DNA of 64,000 bases, taken from the NCBI GenBank assembly GCA_022266195.1, contig WHVY01000001.1:15686001-15750000 (forward strand), in the 5' to 3' direction. The stretch is from Tetranychus cinnabarinus. Taxonomy: Eukaryota > Arthropoda > Arachnida > Trombidiformes > Tetranychidae. The notes under the pieces were generated by a model. That model worked only from the letters and a program-made list of their open reading frames with translations. It was not told where the DNA came from and did not search any database. The translations under genes were made by a program, and so were the position numbers. Shown piece after piece: positions 22,313-33,406 of the stretch (its first letter is position 1; each line of letters starts with the position of its first letter).

Positions 22313-22985
22313 TTCTAGGCTAATCTTCGATACTTCAATAGCTCTCTGGAATAATCTTGTTTTCTTGGAGTTTTCTTATTTGAACTACCTTCGCCGAAGT
22401 TTATCAATGTTTTCTCTTCCTTGCTGATATTAATTGTCTTCGAAGCCGTTGAATTGGTGGTAGATTGATTGTTACTGCCACTACTTAGTTGTTGGACATT
22501 GGGTGTAGACTTAGAAGTTGATAAGAGGATTGATGATTCCTTTCTCCCAACACCTTCATTTCTATAATCACATTTCAAGTGCTGATATATGTGTCATTGT
22601 TAATAGAGGTCACACTGTACTTACTAAAGTCTAGAAGCATTCTTGTTGCTTTTTTGCAAAAAATTTTTCCTTCTGTCGAGATACATTCTCACGATTATAA
22701 CTACGGCTGTTGAACATAATAAAGAATTGATACAATTTTAGAATAAAATAAATGAGTTGATAGTTATTTAATTTAATTAGCGAGTATCCAAATGAATTTG
22801 TCTAGCAGCTTGTGCTGATAGTTAATCAATTTACAAATCAAATTATTTACCCAAGGTTATCCATGGTTTGTTTAGCTAGGTGTTTCCCTGAACAATCTAA
22901 ACAGATCCATATTCCATATGTGAACCTGACCCGTTATGGATTGAGAGCACCACATTCAAAACAACTCTAAATTGAAAGAAAATAT
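22313..22985 (-). pseudogene. ArfGAP1 exon fragments joined out of order (unit A)
   Basis: Three exon pieces are compressed together. 22315-22575 is the last-exon region (DYRNEGVGRKESS..INFGEGSSNKK) with a changed end; about 22620-22720 is exon 5 (SYNRENVSRQKE-like) with splice sites; about 22875-22970 is a shortened exon 2 (zinc-finger part). Exons 1, 3, 4 and 6-9 are missing. Substitutions and deletions in exon 2 remove the GKHRG region. It cannot make a GAP and is judged a pseudogene fragment. Confidence 0.75.
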
Positions 22986-23037
22986 TAATTTCAGAAACTA
23001 TCTAAACCAAAAGCCCTGAGCTAAAGCAAGGGTTTCT

Positions 23038-23960
23038 CTAACTTTTCCTAACTCCACCAGCAACTTTTTTCAATAGGAATTGGTAAGCATAGGAAAAATC
23101 TCTCTCTCCATGACCATTGTTGGTCATAGCTTTGTAAATCGATAGAGCCAAAGCTCCCATAGGAGTAGGGGCATCAGTTAAACTAGCACAAGACTGAGAA
23201 ATACCTAAATCCTTAGCAATTAGTTCAACTTTGAAGCCAGGCTTATAATCTCTAGCAGATGGCACATTTTCCATTATACCAGGAACAGGATTGTAGGTAT
23301 CAGAGCACCAGGTACGACCAGAACTGATGTTGAGAATTTCGGTCATCATTTTGGGATCTATACCAAGGCCTTGAGCTAAAGCAAGGGTTTCACTAGTTCC
23401 AATCATTGATATGGCAAGCATCATATTGTTGCAAATTTTTGCAGCTGAACCAGCACCAGTGTCACCACAATGGATAACCCTACGTCCCATACAGAGTAAT
23501 AAGGATTCAACCTTTTTAACCAAATCGGCTTTACCACCACACATAAAGGTTAGAGTACCAGCATTGGCAGCAGGAACGGCACCAGCAACAGGAGTATCTA
23601 AGAAATCAACTCCAGCATCATTGCTCAATTGTAGTAGCTTTTTGGATGTATTTGGGTGAACAGTTGAACAGTCCATCAAGATGGTTCCTTTCTTAGCTTT
23701 AGTGAGTAATCCATTTGATCCTGAGAAAACTTCGATCACATAAGGATCAGCAGGAACCATTGTGAACACTCGATCACATTTTTCAGCAACTTCAGCTGGG
23801 CTAGAAGCAACTACAGCTCCTTTAGCCTTGAATTGCTCAACAGCTGCTGAATTGATGTCGTAAACAACCAGAGAGTTACCCTTGTTGATAAGGTGGTTAG
23901 CCATAGGAGTACCCATGAAACCTAGTCCGATCCATCCAACATGAGCTTGACATTTTTGAA
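23038..23960 (-). CDS. HIBADH: 3-hydroxyisobutyrate dehydrogenase, main exon, copy 2
   Basis: Complete copy of the HIBADH main exon with the acceptor ctttag preserved. The 292 residues from the first Met are identical to copy 1, including GLGFMG and the catalytic lysine region GSAAKICNN. The stop is TAG instead of TAA because the duplicated segment ends exactly there. The abutting 20 bases at 23017-23036 are identical to an internal piece of the same gene (23372-23391). The flank to the right is homologous to copy 1 for about 270 bases, then replaced by CMTR2-associated repeats. No leader exon is visible, so an active mitochondrial enzyme is uncertain although the frame is untouched. Confidence 0.75.
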
Positions 23961-24599
23961 CTAAAGATTTAAGAATGGAGATTAATTAAGAAAGTCAAAT
24001 TGTAAGGCCCATGAAATAAGTGTTGGATGAAAGTTAGACGAGAAGAAATAAGCAAAATTGTCTTTTCCTCGTTCATTGGTTGTTTATTTTGGTAATTTCA
24101 CTTTTACTTACAATGTAATCCTTGGTTCAATGATTTTCAAGTCAATTTAACGATACTCCTTAAAGTGATCATGATGGTTAGAACTAAGCTCGTTTAATTT
24201 GGCGACTGATTTTAAATTTGATTTTAACAAAACAAGGTAACTGCAGAAAGAATTGGTTATTTATTTTGGTCATTTCACTTTTAATTACAATGTAATCCTT
24301 GGTTCAATGTTTTGGAAGTCAATTTAACGATACTCCTTGAAGTGATCATGATAGTTAATTAATGATGATTAATTATTAGTTGTTAATTATGAATTCAAAT
24401 AATGTGTTCAATAGTTCCTGATATTGCTTAACGAAAAATAACGTCACTACAATGATACAATGTTACAATGTTAATGATGTATAATAATGATAATTATAAA
24501 ACTTATGAATTGTAGACCTATTAATGAATAAAGTTGGTTATAACCTCTTCAAGAATTCGATTTCTACTTGCTGCACCAAAAATCGTTATCTCGATAATT
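23961..24599. repeat. HIBADH flank, doubled CMTR2 tail repeat and AT block
   Basis: After the HIBADH flank the CMTR2-associated tail ('acaatgtaatccttggttca') occurs twice, near 24110 and 24290, followed by a short version of the shared AT block with aataacgtcactacaatg near 24437. No gene seen. Confidence 0.5.
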
Positions 24600-25420
24600 T
24601 TTTGACTAGTCTTTCAAGCAAATAGCGATGTTACATTGCTCATGAACTCTTTACGGTGATAAAGATTCAATCTCCTGGATTAAATATACCATTCATGAAT
24701 GTATACTAATTGATTTATTATCATTTTCGCTCAAATTCGTGATAACATTCAGAATAAACTATTAACTCAAGTATGGTGCAAATCACCAAAGGTTATTACG
24801 TTTTTTCAGTGTTGAATCACGAAAGGGAATCTAAATAAGAATTGAATGTGGTGAATTTACTAATTTGCGTGGCTTATTTGTACATGCAGTTAATTATCAA
24901 TTGCAAAGCAAACATCCTGCTGTCAAATTTAACTGGTGTTTTGGTGACGATAATCGAGGTGACTTGTTTTATGTGGAATTTTTGCAATGTATTGTTGATT
25001 TTGAGAATAAACTTGATTATTTGGGCCCTTGGCCCTATTGTGTCGGTGTGCAAGAAATTCAAGAGTAGTTATCTTCTCTGTTGATATTACATCAGTTTTT
25101 AGAATCAATATTATCATATCTGACTAGCAAGAATAGTTACTATGTCATTGATATTATCCTATTTTCAACTGTTTCAGTTGAATTTTAGATCAATTGTCGA
25201 AGGTTTATGTAGAGTGTATCGTGCTACTTGGAAGTTAACTTGATTTAATTGACCAATTAACTGAAATATACGTTCAAGAGGGAAAGGAGTCTTTACGATT
25301 CTCAATTTTACCTGCGGCAGTTGTTCCGAAACAATTTATCGAACAATTTTATGAATGTTTCAATTTGTTTTAAAGATTTCCAAGAATTGGCTATCGAATT
25401 TAGACATTTATTTACATTCG
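24600..25420 (+). pseudogene. CMTR2-like copy P5 (unit A)
   Basis: Degraded copy. It contains LTQVWCKS-type sequence, FVHAVNYQLQSKHPAVKFNW (part of the SAM-domain strand after the CEAPG loop), then directly FGDDNRGDLFYVEFLQ, the QEIQE remnant and a tail with VVPKQFIEQFYECFNLF. The segment between NW and FGDD is deleted, and the TEDG catalytic Asp region is rearranged to a 'gggcccttggcccta' palindrome. Not functional. Confidence 0.65.
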
Positions 25421-26635
25421 ACTATTAATATATGATTTATAAATTCACAACATAGATAACTAAGGAGTTAGTAAGTCATATTCTAAGAGATTAATCGTTA
25501 GATAAAAATTTCAGATGAAAAGGCTATACTGAGTAAGTCTGTAACAATAAAACACTAAGAATAAAATGTTATTGTAAGTATTCTCATGGAATTTTTTACT
25601 CAATTGGACTGTTATTCAAATTTCTCTTACAAGCTCTTATTTATCTCGGTTAATGGATGGATTTAATCTATTTATTAAACAGATATGAGACCAATATGTA
25701 TGAATTTTTCGTAAACATTAATAAAAAACTATAATTAATCTACTAACCAATATATGGAACTAATAAACTAGCAAAGTTTAACTAGGTATGGTTTAAGACG
25801 AGCATTGATTACTCACCTTTTATTCGTAGAAAGTGAAGTTTCAATATGAGTTTGTATCCTTGCATATATTTGTTAGTTATTAGAACTAGTTTGAACTAAG
25901 TTATTGATGATGTCAAAATTACAATGGTATATAATAACTGATATAAAGAACTGATGGGATATTTATTGTGAATGCACTAACGAGTTAAATTTCTTGACAA
26001 ATGGTAAATTTAAGAATGTTGCAAATTCAGTTTAATTGAATTTCGCAATGAAATTTACGCCAGTTTCACTTAATCCGCAATAAATCATTAACGCGTACAT
26101 GTATGTGTCATGTACAATGTAATTATTAAATTATTATTATGTATTATGTATTATGTAATTATGTAAGTACTGTAACTGTGTAAGTATGTGATAACTAACT
26201 AAATTGATCTGTGAACTATTTCTTTTTAACAATAAATTTAATTAAAGAAATGTTGAATAACTGCCAATACATGAACGATATGCGTATTTAATAATCAGTA
26301 GAAATTTAATCCAATCTACTTTGCGTTAAAATAACGAATCTGTTATCCGCATAAGATTTTGTTATTTTTTAATCCAGAATGTAGCTAATAGATGTTGCAG
26401 CCTGCAAACTTTCTTGCATCCATCGTTTGTGCATCATAATCTCGGAGCTAAAAATTATGTCAATGTGATAGAGATAATGTTGGTAATTTTTTTGAAAAAC
26501 GTTGATTGAATAGATTAACAATTTTGTTTAAGCAATGACAGTGAATGTTGTCTATGCGAAGCTGCGAAATATGGCTGAGATACCTTTTGATTTATGATTA
26601 CATGAATTAAGAGAATAGGCTAAATCATATGGTAG
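25421..26635. other. AT-rich sequence without a gene (unit A)
   Basis: About 1.2 kb of AT-rich sequence, including short tandem 'attatgt' and 'tgtaagta' runs near 26130-26190. No reading frame, no splice-site-bounded exon and no recognisable repeat family was seen. An identical copy is at 34228-35442. Confidence 0.5.
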
Positions 26636-26870
26636 ACTTCACCTTAAATGAACTCCGAGTCCCCGGTGTTTCCCTGAGCAATCTAAACAGATCCATATTC
26701 CATATGTGACGCTAGCTCATTGTGGATTGAGAGCCCCACATTCAAAACAACTCTAAATAGAAAGAAAATATTGAATCAAGAAACAACAAGGGAAATAGTA
26801 ATTTAAAAAAATGGATAAATATGGATTAACTTACATCATTAGTTGGACGCAGTTCTTGAAGTATCTGTTG
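26636..26870 (-). pseudogene. ArfGAP1 exons 1-2 fragment (unit A)
   Basis: Exon 2 (26753-26644) is complete with both splice sites and encodes the CFECG..GIWICLDCSGKHRGLGVHL zinc-finger region, with some changes (for example SELASHM-type substitutions near the 'gctagctcattg' site). Part of exon 1 (LQELRPTN) follows at about 26836-26862 and is cut at 'cttgaagtat'. No further exons, so it is a fragment. Confidence 0.75.
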
Positions 26871-27469
26871 CCTCGTTCATTGTTTGTTTATTTTGGTAAT
26901 TTCACTTTTACTTACAATGTAATCCTTGGTTCAATGATTTTCAAGTCAATTTAACGATACTCCTTAAAGTGATCACTGATCATGCTAGTTAAAACTAAAC
27001 TCATATTTAGCCACTTTAATTTTGATTATATTTCTATCATTTCTTTCTCTGCCTTCATTTGTTAATACTTGAGATTGATGCAATCTAAACGCGAACTCTC
27101 ATAGCCATTTCTAATTAATTATTGTGTTTAATGATTTTTAAGATTTCCTAACAAGAAATAACGTCACTACAATGTTTGAGGTGATAATGATAATTATAAA
27201 ACTTATGAATTGTAGACAAATGATGAATCAAGTTTGTTATAAACTTTACAATAATTTAATTTCTGCTTGCTGCCTCCTAAATATCGTTCTAATTTAATTA
27301 TTGTGTTTAATGATTCCTAAGAAATAACGTCACTATAATGATATTACAATGTTTGAGGTGATAATGATAATTATCAAACTTATGAATCGTAGACTAATGA
27401 ATGAATCGAGTTAGTATAACCTCTACAAGGATTTTATTGCTACTTCCTGCTACCTAAATATCGTTATCT
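26871..27469. repeat. CMTR2 tail repeat and two AT blocks (unit A)
   Basis: Contains 'tgcctcgttcattgtttg', the 'acaatgtaatccttggttca' motif, then the shared AT block twice (aataacgtcactacaatg near 27162 and a variant near 27325). No gene. Confidence 0.5.
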
Positions 27470-28066
27470 CGATGATTTCTTGACAACGACGCCATTGGAA
27501 TTTCGTTTTGGTTTATTTATTGAACTTGGTTTCGATTGCCTGTGAACTCTGCTGAATAATAAAGAGTAAATATCCTGGAATAAACACACCAATCGAACTG
27601 ATTCAACATCATTTGTGGTCAAAGAAATCCGTGATAACATTAATGAACTATTAACTCGAGCATGGTGCAAATTAACAGAGATTATTACGTCTTTCCCAGT
27701 TTTGAATTCAGAAAGTGAATCTAAAAAAGATCTCAATCAAGTGAATTTACTGTTTCGGTGTTAAGCTACAGACTCAATTGTTCATGCAGTCAATTACTAC
27801 TGGTTATACATTCAAAGCAAACATCCTGTTGTCAGAGTTCACTGGGTTACTTCAACACTAAATCCAAATTACAAGCAAGTTGTTCTAATAAAAACAGCAA
27901 TTGGCAATGATAGATCTATCAAACATGTGAAACTTCATGATAATTGGTTTTTTGGTGATGATAATCGAGAGGACTTGTTAATTGTGGCATTTTTGCAATG
28001 AATTGTTGATAATTTCAGGAATAAACCTGTTGATTTGGTCATTGTGATGGTGGAATCAATTGTATG
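27470..28066 (+). pseudogene. CMTR2-like copy P6 (unit A)
   Basis: Degraded copy containing the NELLTRAW segment, a broken SAM loop, VHAVNYYWLYIQSKHPVVRV, the FGDDNRED remnant and INKPVDLVI.. up to GGINC. At about 28060-28100 the sequence switches to a PAF-acetylhydrolase fragment. The minus-strand frame 27464-27736 is a shadow. Confidence 0.6.
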
Positions 28067-28079
28067 CTTAGATGCCTGA

Positions 28080-28418
28080 ATGTACCCAATTCACAAGGAA
28101 AACTTTGAAATGGTCACTCAACCAGTTTTATTTATTAATACTCAATCTTTGCACACAAAGGCCAACCTTCGAGCCATCAAACAGCTTCTCCAAGTTAACA
28201 GTTTTGATCATCCAGGCGAGTTTTCTAGTCTCCGTGGAAATCATCATGACAAGAGCTCCAAAGGTTCAGACGATGTGGAAACAAATGATATCGAAGCCAA
28301 TAAAATTGAGCGAAAAGTGGTCACAATCAAGAACACAGTTCATTACAACCAAACTGATATTCCATTTGTTATGCCTTGGGCTGTCCGGGCCATGATTGGT
28401 GCCAATTCGAAGTTATGA
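28080..28418 (+). pseudogene. PAF-acetylhydrolase (PLA2G7-like) C-terminal fragment
   Basis: Open frame with QPVLFINTQSLHTKANLRAI, then a polar insert, then VVTIKNTVHYNQTDIPFVMP. In platelet-activating-factor acetylhydrolases the corresponding parts are PLFFINSE..NI and TI-GSVHQNFSDF, where this His is the catalytic histidine of the Ser-Asp-His triad. The catalytic Ser and Asp part is absent, and the family's last ~50 residues are replaced by a stop within the hairpin at 28409. Base composition is less AT-rich than the surroundings. It is likely a captured exon joined to CMTR2-like copy P6. The match is from memory of the family and needs a search. Confidence 0.6.
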
Positions 28419-28464
28419 GATAAAACCCTCGGGCTCCGCCCTCGGGTTTAATTCTCATAACTTC
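28409..28464. repeat. Perfect GC-rich hairpin (unit A)
   Basis: Inverted repeat with outer arms gaagttatgag / ctcataacttc and inner arms aaaccctcgggc / gccctcgggttt around a 3-base TCC loop. The stem is separated only by a small unmatched bulge. Such a compact GC-rich palindrome is striking in this AT-rich region. It supplies the stop codon (TGA in ttatgaga) of the PAF-acetylhydrolase fragment. It could be a small palindromic mobile element or a transcription-stop-like stem; the sequence alone does not decide. Confidence 0.75.
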
Positions 28465-28989
28465 TCGTGGTAGTGGTTTAATCTATTATTATTTTTAAAT
28501 AGACACGACACTGACTCTAGCGATCAATATTTTCATTATTAACTGTGATTTAATTTTTTAATAATTTTGTTAATCTGTAAATTTTTTACTTTTGCTATTT
28601 TTTATACTTTTTGGCTGAGATACTGTTGTTTAATGTATGATTCAATATAAATCCGAAAAGAAAAGAATCATAAATAATTAATAAAATTATCCGCTGTTAA
28701 AGTATTTTTATCATTAAATTTTTGAATTTTTTTAATGATGCAGTTATTTTCACGGTTAGGATTTCACATGTTTGTAGTAAGAATAGCCATTTTTTTTGTG
28801 AAAAATTACTCTAGTTACTAAAGTAAACAGTATTTTAACATTGGAAACTCGTTCGTCCTGAATATTTTATGCAGACCTGATTATGTGTTATGGGTTGATA
28901 ACTTGGAAGAGTTTAATTAACGTGAGTATGTATCTAATCTAATGAACAAGATTATAAACTTAAAGTCTTATGACATTATGCATTCATAC
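28465..28989. other. AT-rich sequence before CMTR2-like copy P7
   Basis: No gene. The right half is the 5' flank of the CMTR2-like family, with related sequence at 8510-8690 and 17640-17760. A possible splice acceptor, ttttctttcag, lies at about 29002-29012. Confidence 0.4.
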
Positions 28990-30467
28990 TTTAACTTTTT
29001 TTATTTTCTTTCAGTTTTGTGACTTTTGATGTTAGCAGTCTCATTTCACTTCATGATATGGATTACGCGACTAACATCGATCAACTTTTTGATAAAAGAT
29101 TCACTTTTAATCTTAAAAATTTGGTAACGACGATTCGTTCGTCGATTGGTAACTTTCCGATAAACATTACATCAGTTTTTGCTGCCATTAAGTGTCTCAG
29201 GACTGGTTGAAGTTTGAAAAAAATTTTGGCATTCAAATAATGAAAGAATTTGCGCAAAATGACTCAAAAACATACTTGGAAGTAATCATGGTTACATTGG
29301 AGAATCTCGATGATTTCTTGACTTGGCCGTCATGGAGATTTCGTTGTGGTTCATTGTTTAGACACGATCTAAGATTGTACTCGAACTCTTTTAGATGATA
29401 AAGATTTTATCTCCTGGAATAAACATACCAATCGAACTGATTTAACATCATTTGTGTTCAAAGAAATTTCGTTATAAGATTCAGAATGAACTATTAACTC
29501 GAGCATGGTGCAAATTAACAAAGATTATTAAGTCTGTCCCAGTGTTGGATTTAAAAAGTGAATCTAAAAAAGATCTCAATGAAGTGAATGCACTGTTTCT
29601 GTGCGAAGCTTCACATTTGTTCCAAGTTGCATGTTCTTGCACTCGAACTCTTTTAGATGATAAGGATTTAATCTCCTGGAATAAACATAACAATCGAACT
29701 GATTTAACATCTTTTGTGCTCAAAGAAATTCGTGATAAGATTCAGAATGAACTATTAACTCGAGCATGGTGCAAATTAACAGAGATTATTATGTCTTTCC
29801 CAGTGTTGGATCTAGTCATTTAATCTGCAAAAAGATCTCAATGAAGTGAATGCGCTGTTTCTGTGCGAAGCTTCATATTCAATTGTTCATGCAGTCAATT
29901 ACTACTGGTTGTGCATTCAAACCAAACATCCTGGTGTCAAAGTTTACTGGGTTTCTCCAGCATTAAAGCAATATTACAAGCAAGTTGATCTAATAAAAAC
30001 AGCAATTGGCGATGATAGATTCATTAAGCATGTGAAACTTTATGATAATTGCATTTTGATGATGACTATCGCGGCAACTTGTTAGATGTGGCATTTTTAC
30101 AAAGTATTGATGAATTCAGAAATAAACCTGTTGAATTGATTACTGAGGATAGTGGAATCAATTGTATCGATTCACCTAAAATTCAAGAGGAGTTATCTTT
30201 CAAGTTGATATTACATCAGTCCTTAGCTAGTATTAATTGTTTCAAATCTAATGTTCTTTTCATTGCAAAATGTCCTTTCTCTCGTTCATTGATTGTTTGT
30301 TTTGGTAATTTAAATTTACTTACAATGTAATCCTTGGTTCAATGATTTGGGAGCAAATTTAAATGGTTACTGGAAATATTGGAATCAATTGTATCGATGC
30401 ACCTGAAATTCAAGAGGCATCTTTCACGTTTATCTTAAAGCAGTTTTTAGATGCAATTTACTGTCGA
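28990..30467 (+). pseudogene. CMTR2-like copy P7, longest N-terminal part (units A/B)
   Basis: Begins with the family's N-terminal region (DVSSLISLHDMDYATNIDQL, then FDKRFTFNLKNL, resembling the ELFNKRFTYVK segment of CMTR2). A frame change follows at 29192, then the whole P4 sequence. Here position 29618 is T, so the frame 29452-29823 stays open through both copies of the internal 240-base duplication: LTRAWCKL, LCEASHLFQ, LLDDKDLISWNKHNNRTDLT, LTRAWCKLTEI. The duplicated motif, mutated CEAPG loop and frameshifts still make it a pseudogene. Confidence 0.7.
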
Positions 30468-31119
30468 ACATACATTACTTACCCTAAAAGGGAATCAACT
30501 GTTAACTTAATTTTTTGTGATACTTGAAACTAAATTGACTACTGTTTATACTACTATTGACGCACGCTATTAGAAACAAGATTGAGTTTTTAAGAAAAGG
30601 CACAAAAAGTTCGTTGAAATAAATTTGTTTGATTTGCACTAAGAAGTTGACTAACTTTACTGTCTTGATTTATGATAGCTTCAAGATTGAATCAAAACAG
30701 CAAATTCTTTCAGTAAATTTCATAATCAAAAATACTCACTTATTTTAAGTGAGTGGCCATTAAATTTCAATGAAAAAATTGCTCGCAAATTACTGTGAGT
30801 AATTAAATTACAGTATACAATCATGGAATTCGGTAATTACCGGTGTGCAACAAAACATGAACAATCTATGATAAAAAATAAACTTGTGGAAAGCAAATTT
30901 GATTTACGTAATGTTATATAACCCTAAATACATTCGCAATTTGATTGTTTTTCAGAAATTTTGAAATTCAAAACACTTAATTGCAATAAATCTAACAAAA
31001 ACTGAACAATATTTACGAATTACTTTATGGCGAATAGTTTTAATATTCGCATACATAGTATGGCTAGTATAAACTGAATAGAACCATAATAGAATGATTG
31101 AGATTTTATCCTTGACTTT

Positions 31120-31792
31120 TTCTAGGCTAATCTTCGATACTTCAATAGCTCTCTGGAATAATCTTGTTTTCTTGGAGTTTTCTTATTTGAACTACCTTCG
31201 CCGAAGTTTATCAATGTTTTCTCTTCCTTGCTGATATTAATTGTCTTCGAAGCCGTTGAATTGGTGGTAGATTGATTGTTACTGCCACTACTTAGTTGTT
31301 GGACATTGGGTGTAGACTTAGAAGTTGATAAGAGGATTGATGATTCCTTTCTCCCAACACCTTCATTTCTATAATCACATTTCAAGTGCTGATATATGTG
31401 TCATTGTTAATAGAGGTCACACTGTACTTACTAAAGTCTAGAAGCATTCTTGTTGCTTTTTTGCAAAAAATTTTTCCTTCTGTCGAGATACATTCTCACG
31501 ATTATAACTACGGCTGTTGAACATAATAAAGAATTGATACAATTTTAGAATAAAATAAATGAGTTGATAGTTATTTAATTTAATTAGCGAGTATCCAAAT
31601 GAATTTGTCTAGCAGCTTGTGCTGATAGTTAATCAATTTACAAATCAAATTATTTACCCAAGGTTATCCATGGTTTGTTTAGCTAGGTGTTTCCCTGAAC
31701 AATCTAAACAGATCCATATTCCATATGTGAACCTGACCCGTTATGGATTGAGAGCACCACATTCAAAACAACTCTAAATTGAAAGAAAATAT
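31120..31792 (-). pseudogene. ArfGAP1 exon fragments joined out of order (unit B)
   Basis: Copy of 22313-22985 shifted by 8,807 bases, with last-exon, exon 5 and shortened exon 2 pieces. I saw no difference from unit A. Confidence 0.75.
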
Positions 31793-31844
31793 TAATTTCA
31801 GAAACTATCTAAACCAAAAGCCCTGAGCTAAAGCAAGGGTTTCT

Positions 31845-32767
31845 CTAACTTTTCCTAACTCCACCAGCAACTTTTTTCAATAGGAATTGGTAAGCATAGG
31901 AAAAATCTCTCTCTCCATGACCATTGTTGGTCATAGCTTTGTAAATCGATAGAGCCAAAGCTCCCATAGGAGTAGGGGCATCAGTTAAACTAGCACAAGA
32001 CTGAGAAATACCTAAATCCTTAGCAATTAGTTCAACTTTGAAGCCAGGCTTATAATCTCTAGCAGATGGCACATTTTCCATTATACCAGGAACAGGATTG
32101 TAGGTATCAGAGCACCAGGTACGACCAGAACTGATGTTGAGAATTTCGGTCATCATTTTGGGATCTATACCAAGGCCTTGAGCTAAAGCAAGGGTTTCAC
32201 TAGTTCCAATCATTGATATGGCAAGCATCATATTGTTGCAAATTTTTGCAGCTGAACCAGCACCAGTGTCACCACAATGGATAACCCTACGTCCCATACA
32301 GAGTAATAAGGATTCAACCTTTTTAACCAAATCGGCTTTACCACCACACATAAAGGTTAGAGTACCAGCATTGGCAGCAGGAACGGCACCAGCAACAGGA
32401 GTATCTAAGAAATCAACTCCAGCATCATTGCTCAATTGTAGTAGCTTTTTGGATGTATTTGGGTGAACAGTTGAACAGTCCATCAAGATGGTTCCTTTCT
32501 TAGCTTTAGTGAGTAATCCATTTGATCCTGAGAAAACTTCGATCACATAAGGATCAGCAGGAACCATTGTGAACACTCGATCACATTTTTCAGCAACTTC
32601 AGCTGGGCTAGAAGCAACTACAGCTCCTTTAGCCTTGAATTGCTCAACAGCTGCTGAATTGATGTCGTAAACAACCAGAGAGTTACCCTTGTTGATAAGG
32701 TGGTTAGCCATAGGAGTACCCATGAAACCTAGTCCGATCCATCCAACATGAGCTTGACATTTTTGAA
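31845..32767 (-). CDS. HIBADH: 3-hydroxyisobutyrate dehydrogenase, main exon, copy 3
   Basis: Unit B copy of the HIBADH main exon. The protein from the first Met (292 aa) is identical to copies 1 and 2, and the nucleotide sequence appears the same as copy 2, including the synonymous changes relative to copy 1 and the TAG stop next to the 20-base filler. As in copy 2, no mitochondrial leader exon is visible upstream. Whether this is a second real locus or an assembly duplicate depends on whether the 8.8-kb tandem is real. Confidence 0.7.
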
Positions 32768-33406
32768 CTAAAGATTTAAGAATGGAGATTAATTAAGAAA
32801 GTCAAATTGTAAGGCCCATGAAATAAGTGTTGGATGAAAGTTAGACGAGAAGAAATAAGCAAAATTGTCTTTTCCTCGTTCATTGGTTGTTTATTTTGGT
32901 AATTTCACTTTTACTTACAATGTAATCCTTGGTTCAATGATTTTCAAGTCAATTTAACGATACTCCTTAAAGTGATCATGATGGTTAGAACTAAGCTCGT
33001 TTAATTTGGCGACTGATTTTAAATTTGATTTTAACAAAACAAGGTAACTGCAGAAAGAATTGGTTATTTATTTTGGTCATTTCACTTTTAATTACAATGT
33101 AATCCTTGGTTCAATGTTTTGGAAGTCAATTTAACGATACTCCTTGAAGTGATCATGATAGTTAATTAATGATGATTAATTATTAGTTGTTAATTATGAA
33201 TTCAAATAATGTGTTCAATAGTTCCTGATATTGCTTAACGAAAAATAACGTCACTACAATGATACAATGTTACAATGTTAATGATGTATAATAATGATAA
33301 TTATAAAACTTATGAATTGTAGACCTATTAATGAATAAAGTTGGTTATAACCTCTTCAAGAATTCGATTTCTACTTGCTGCACCAAAAATCGTTATCTCG
33401 ATAATT

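Larger units (their letters stand above)
20343..29149. repeat. 8,807-bp tandem duplication, unit A
   Basis: Every landmark from 20343 to 29149 reappears exactly 8,807 bases later. The contents, left to right, are CMTR2-like copy P4, ArfGAP1 exon fragments (-), HIBADH copy 2 (-), CMTR2-like P5, AT-rich filler, a second ArfGAP1 fragment, CMTR2-like P6, a PAF-acetylhydrolase fragment, a hairpin, and the 5' flank of another CMTR2-like copy. By eye I found three substitutions relative to unit B: 20785 G/A, 20811 A/T and 25323 G/A. I did not align every base. Confidence 0.93.

Noticed and set aside
24874..25117. Several overlapping frames on both strands near 24.9 kb and 33.7 kb
   Set aside because: Only the plus frame with FVHAVNYQLQSKHPAVKFNW is a relic of the CMTR2-like gene; the others are chance frames in its decayed sequence.
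3856..32767. HIBADH copies 2 and 3 as retroposed (processed) copies
   Set aside because: The duplicated segments include the intron side of the acceptor and about 270 bases of upstream flank, which a processed copy would not carry.
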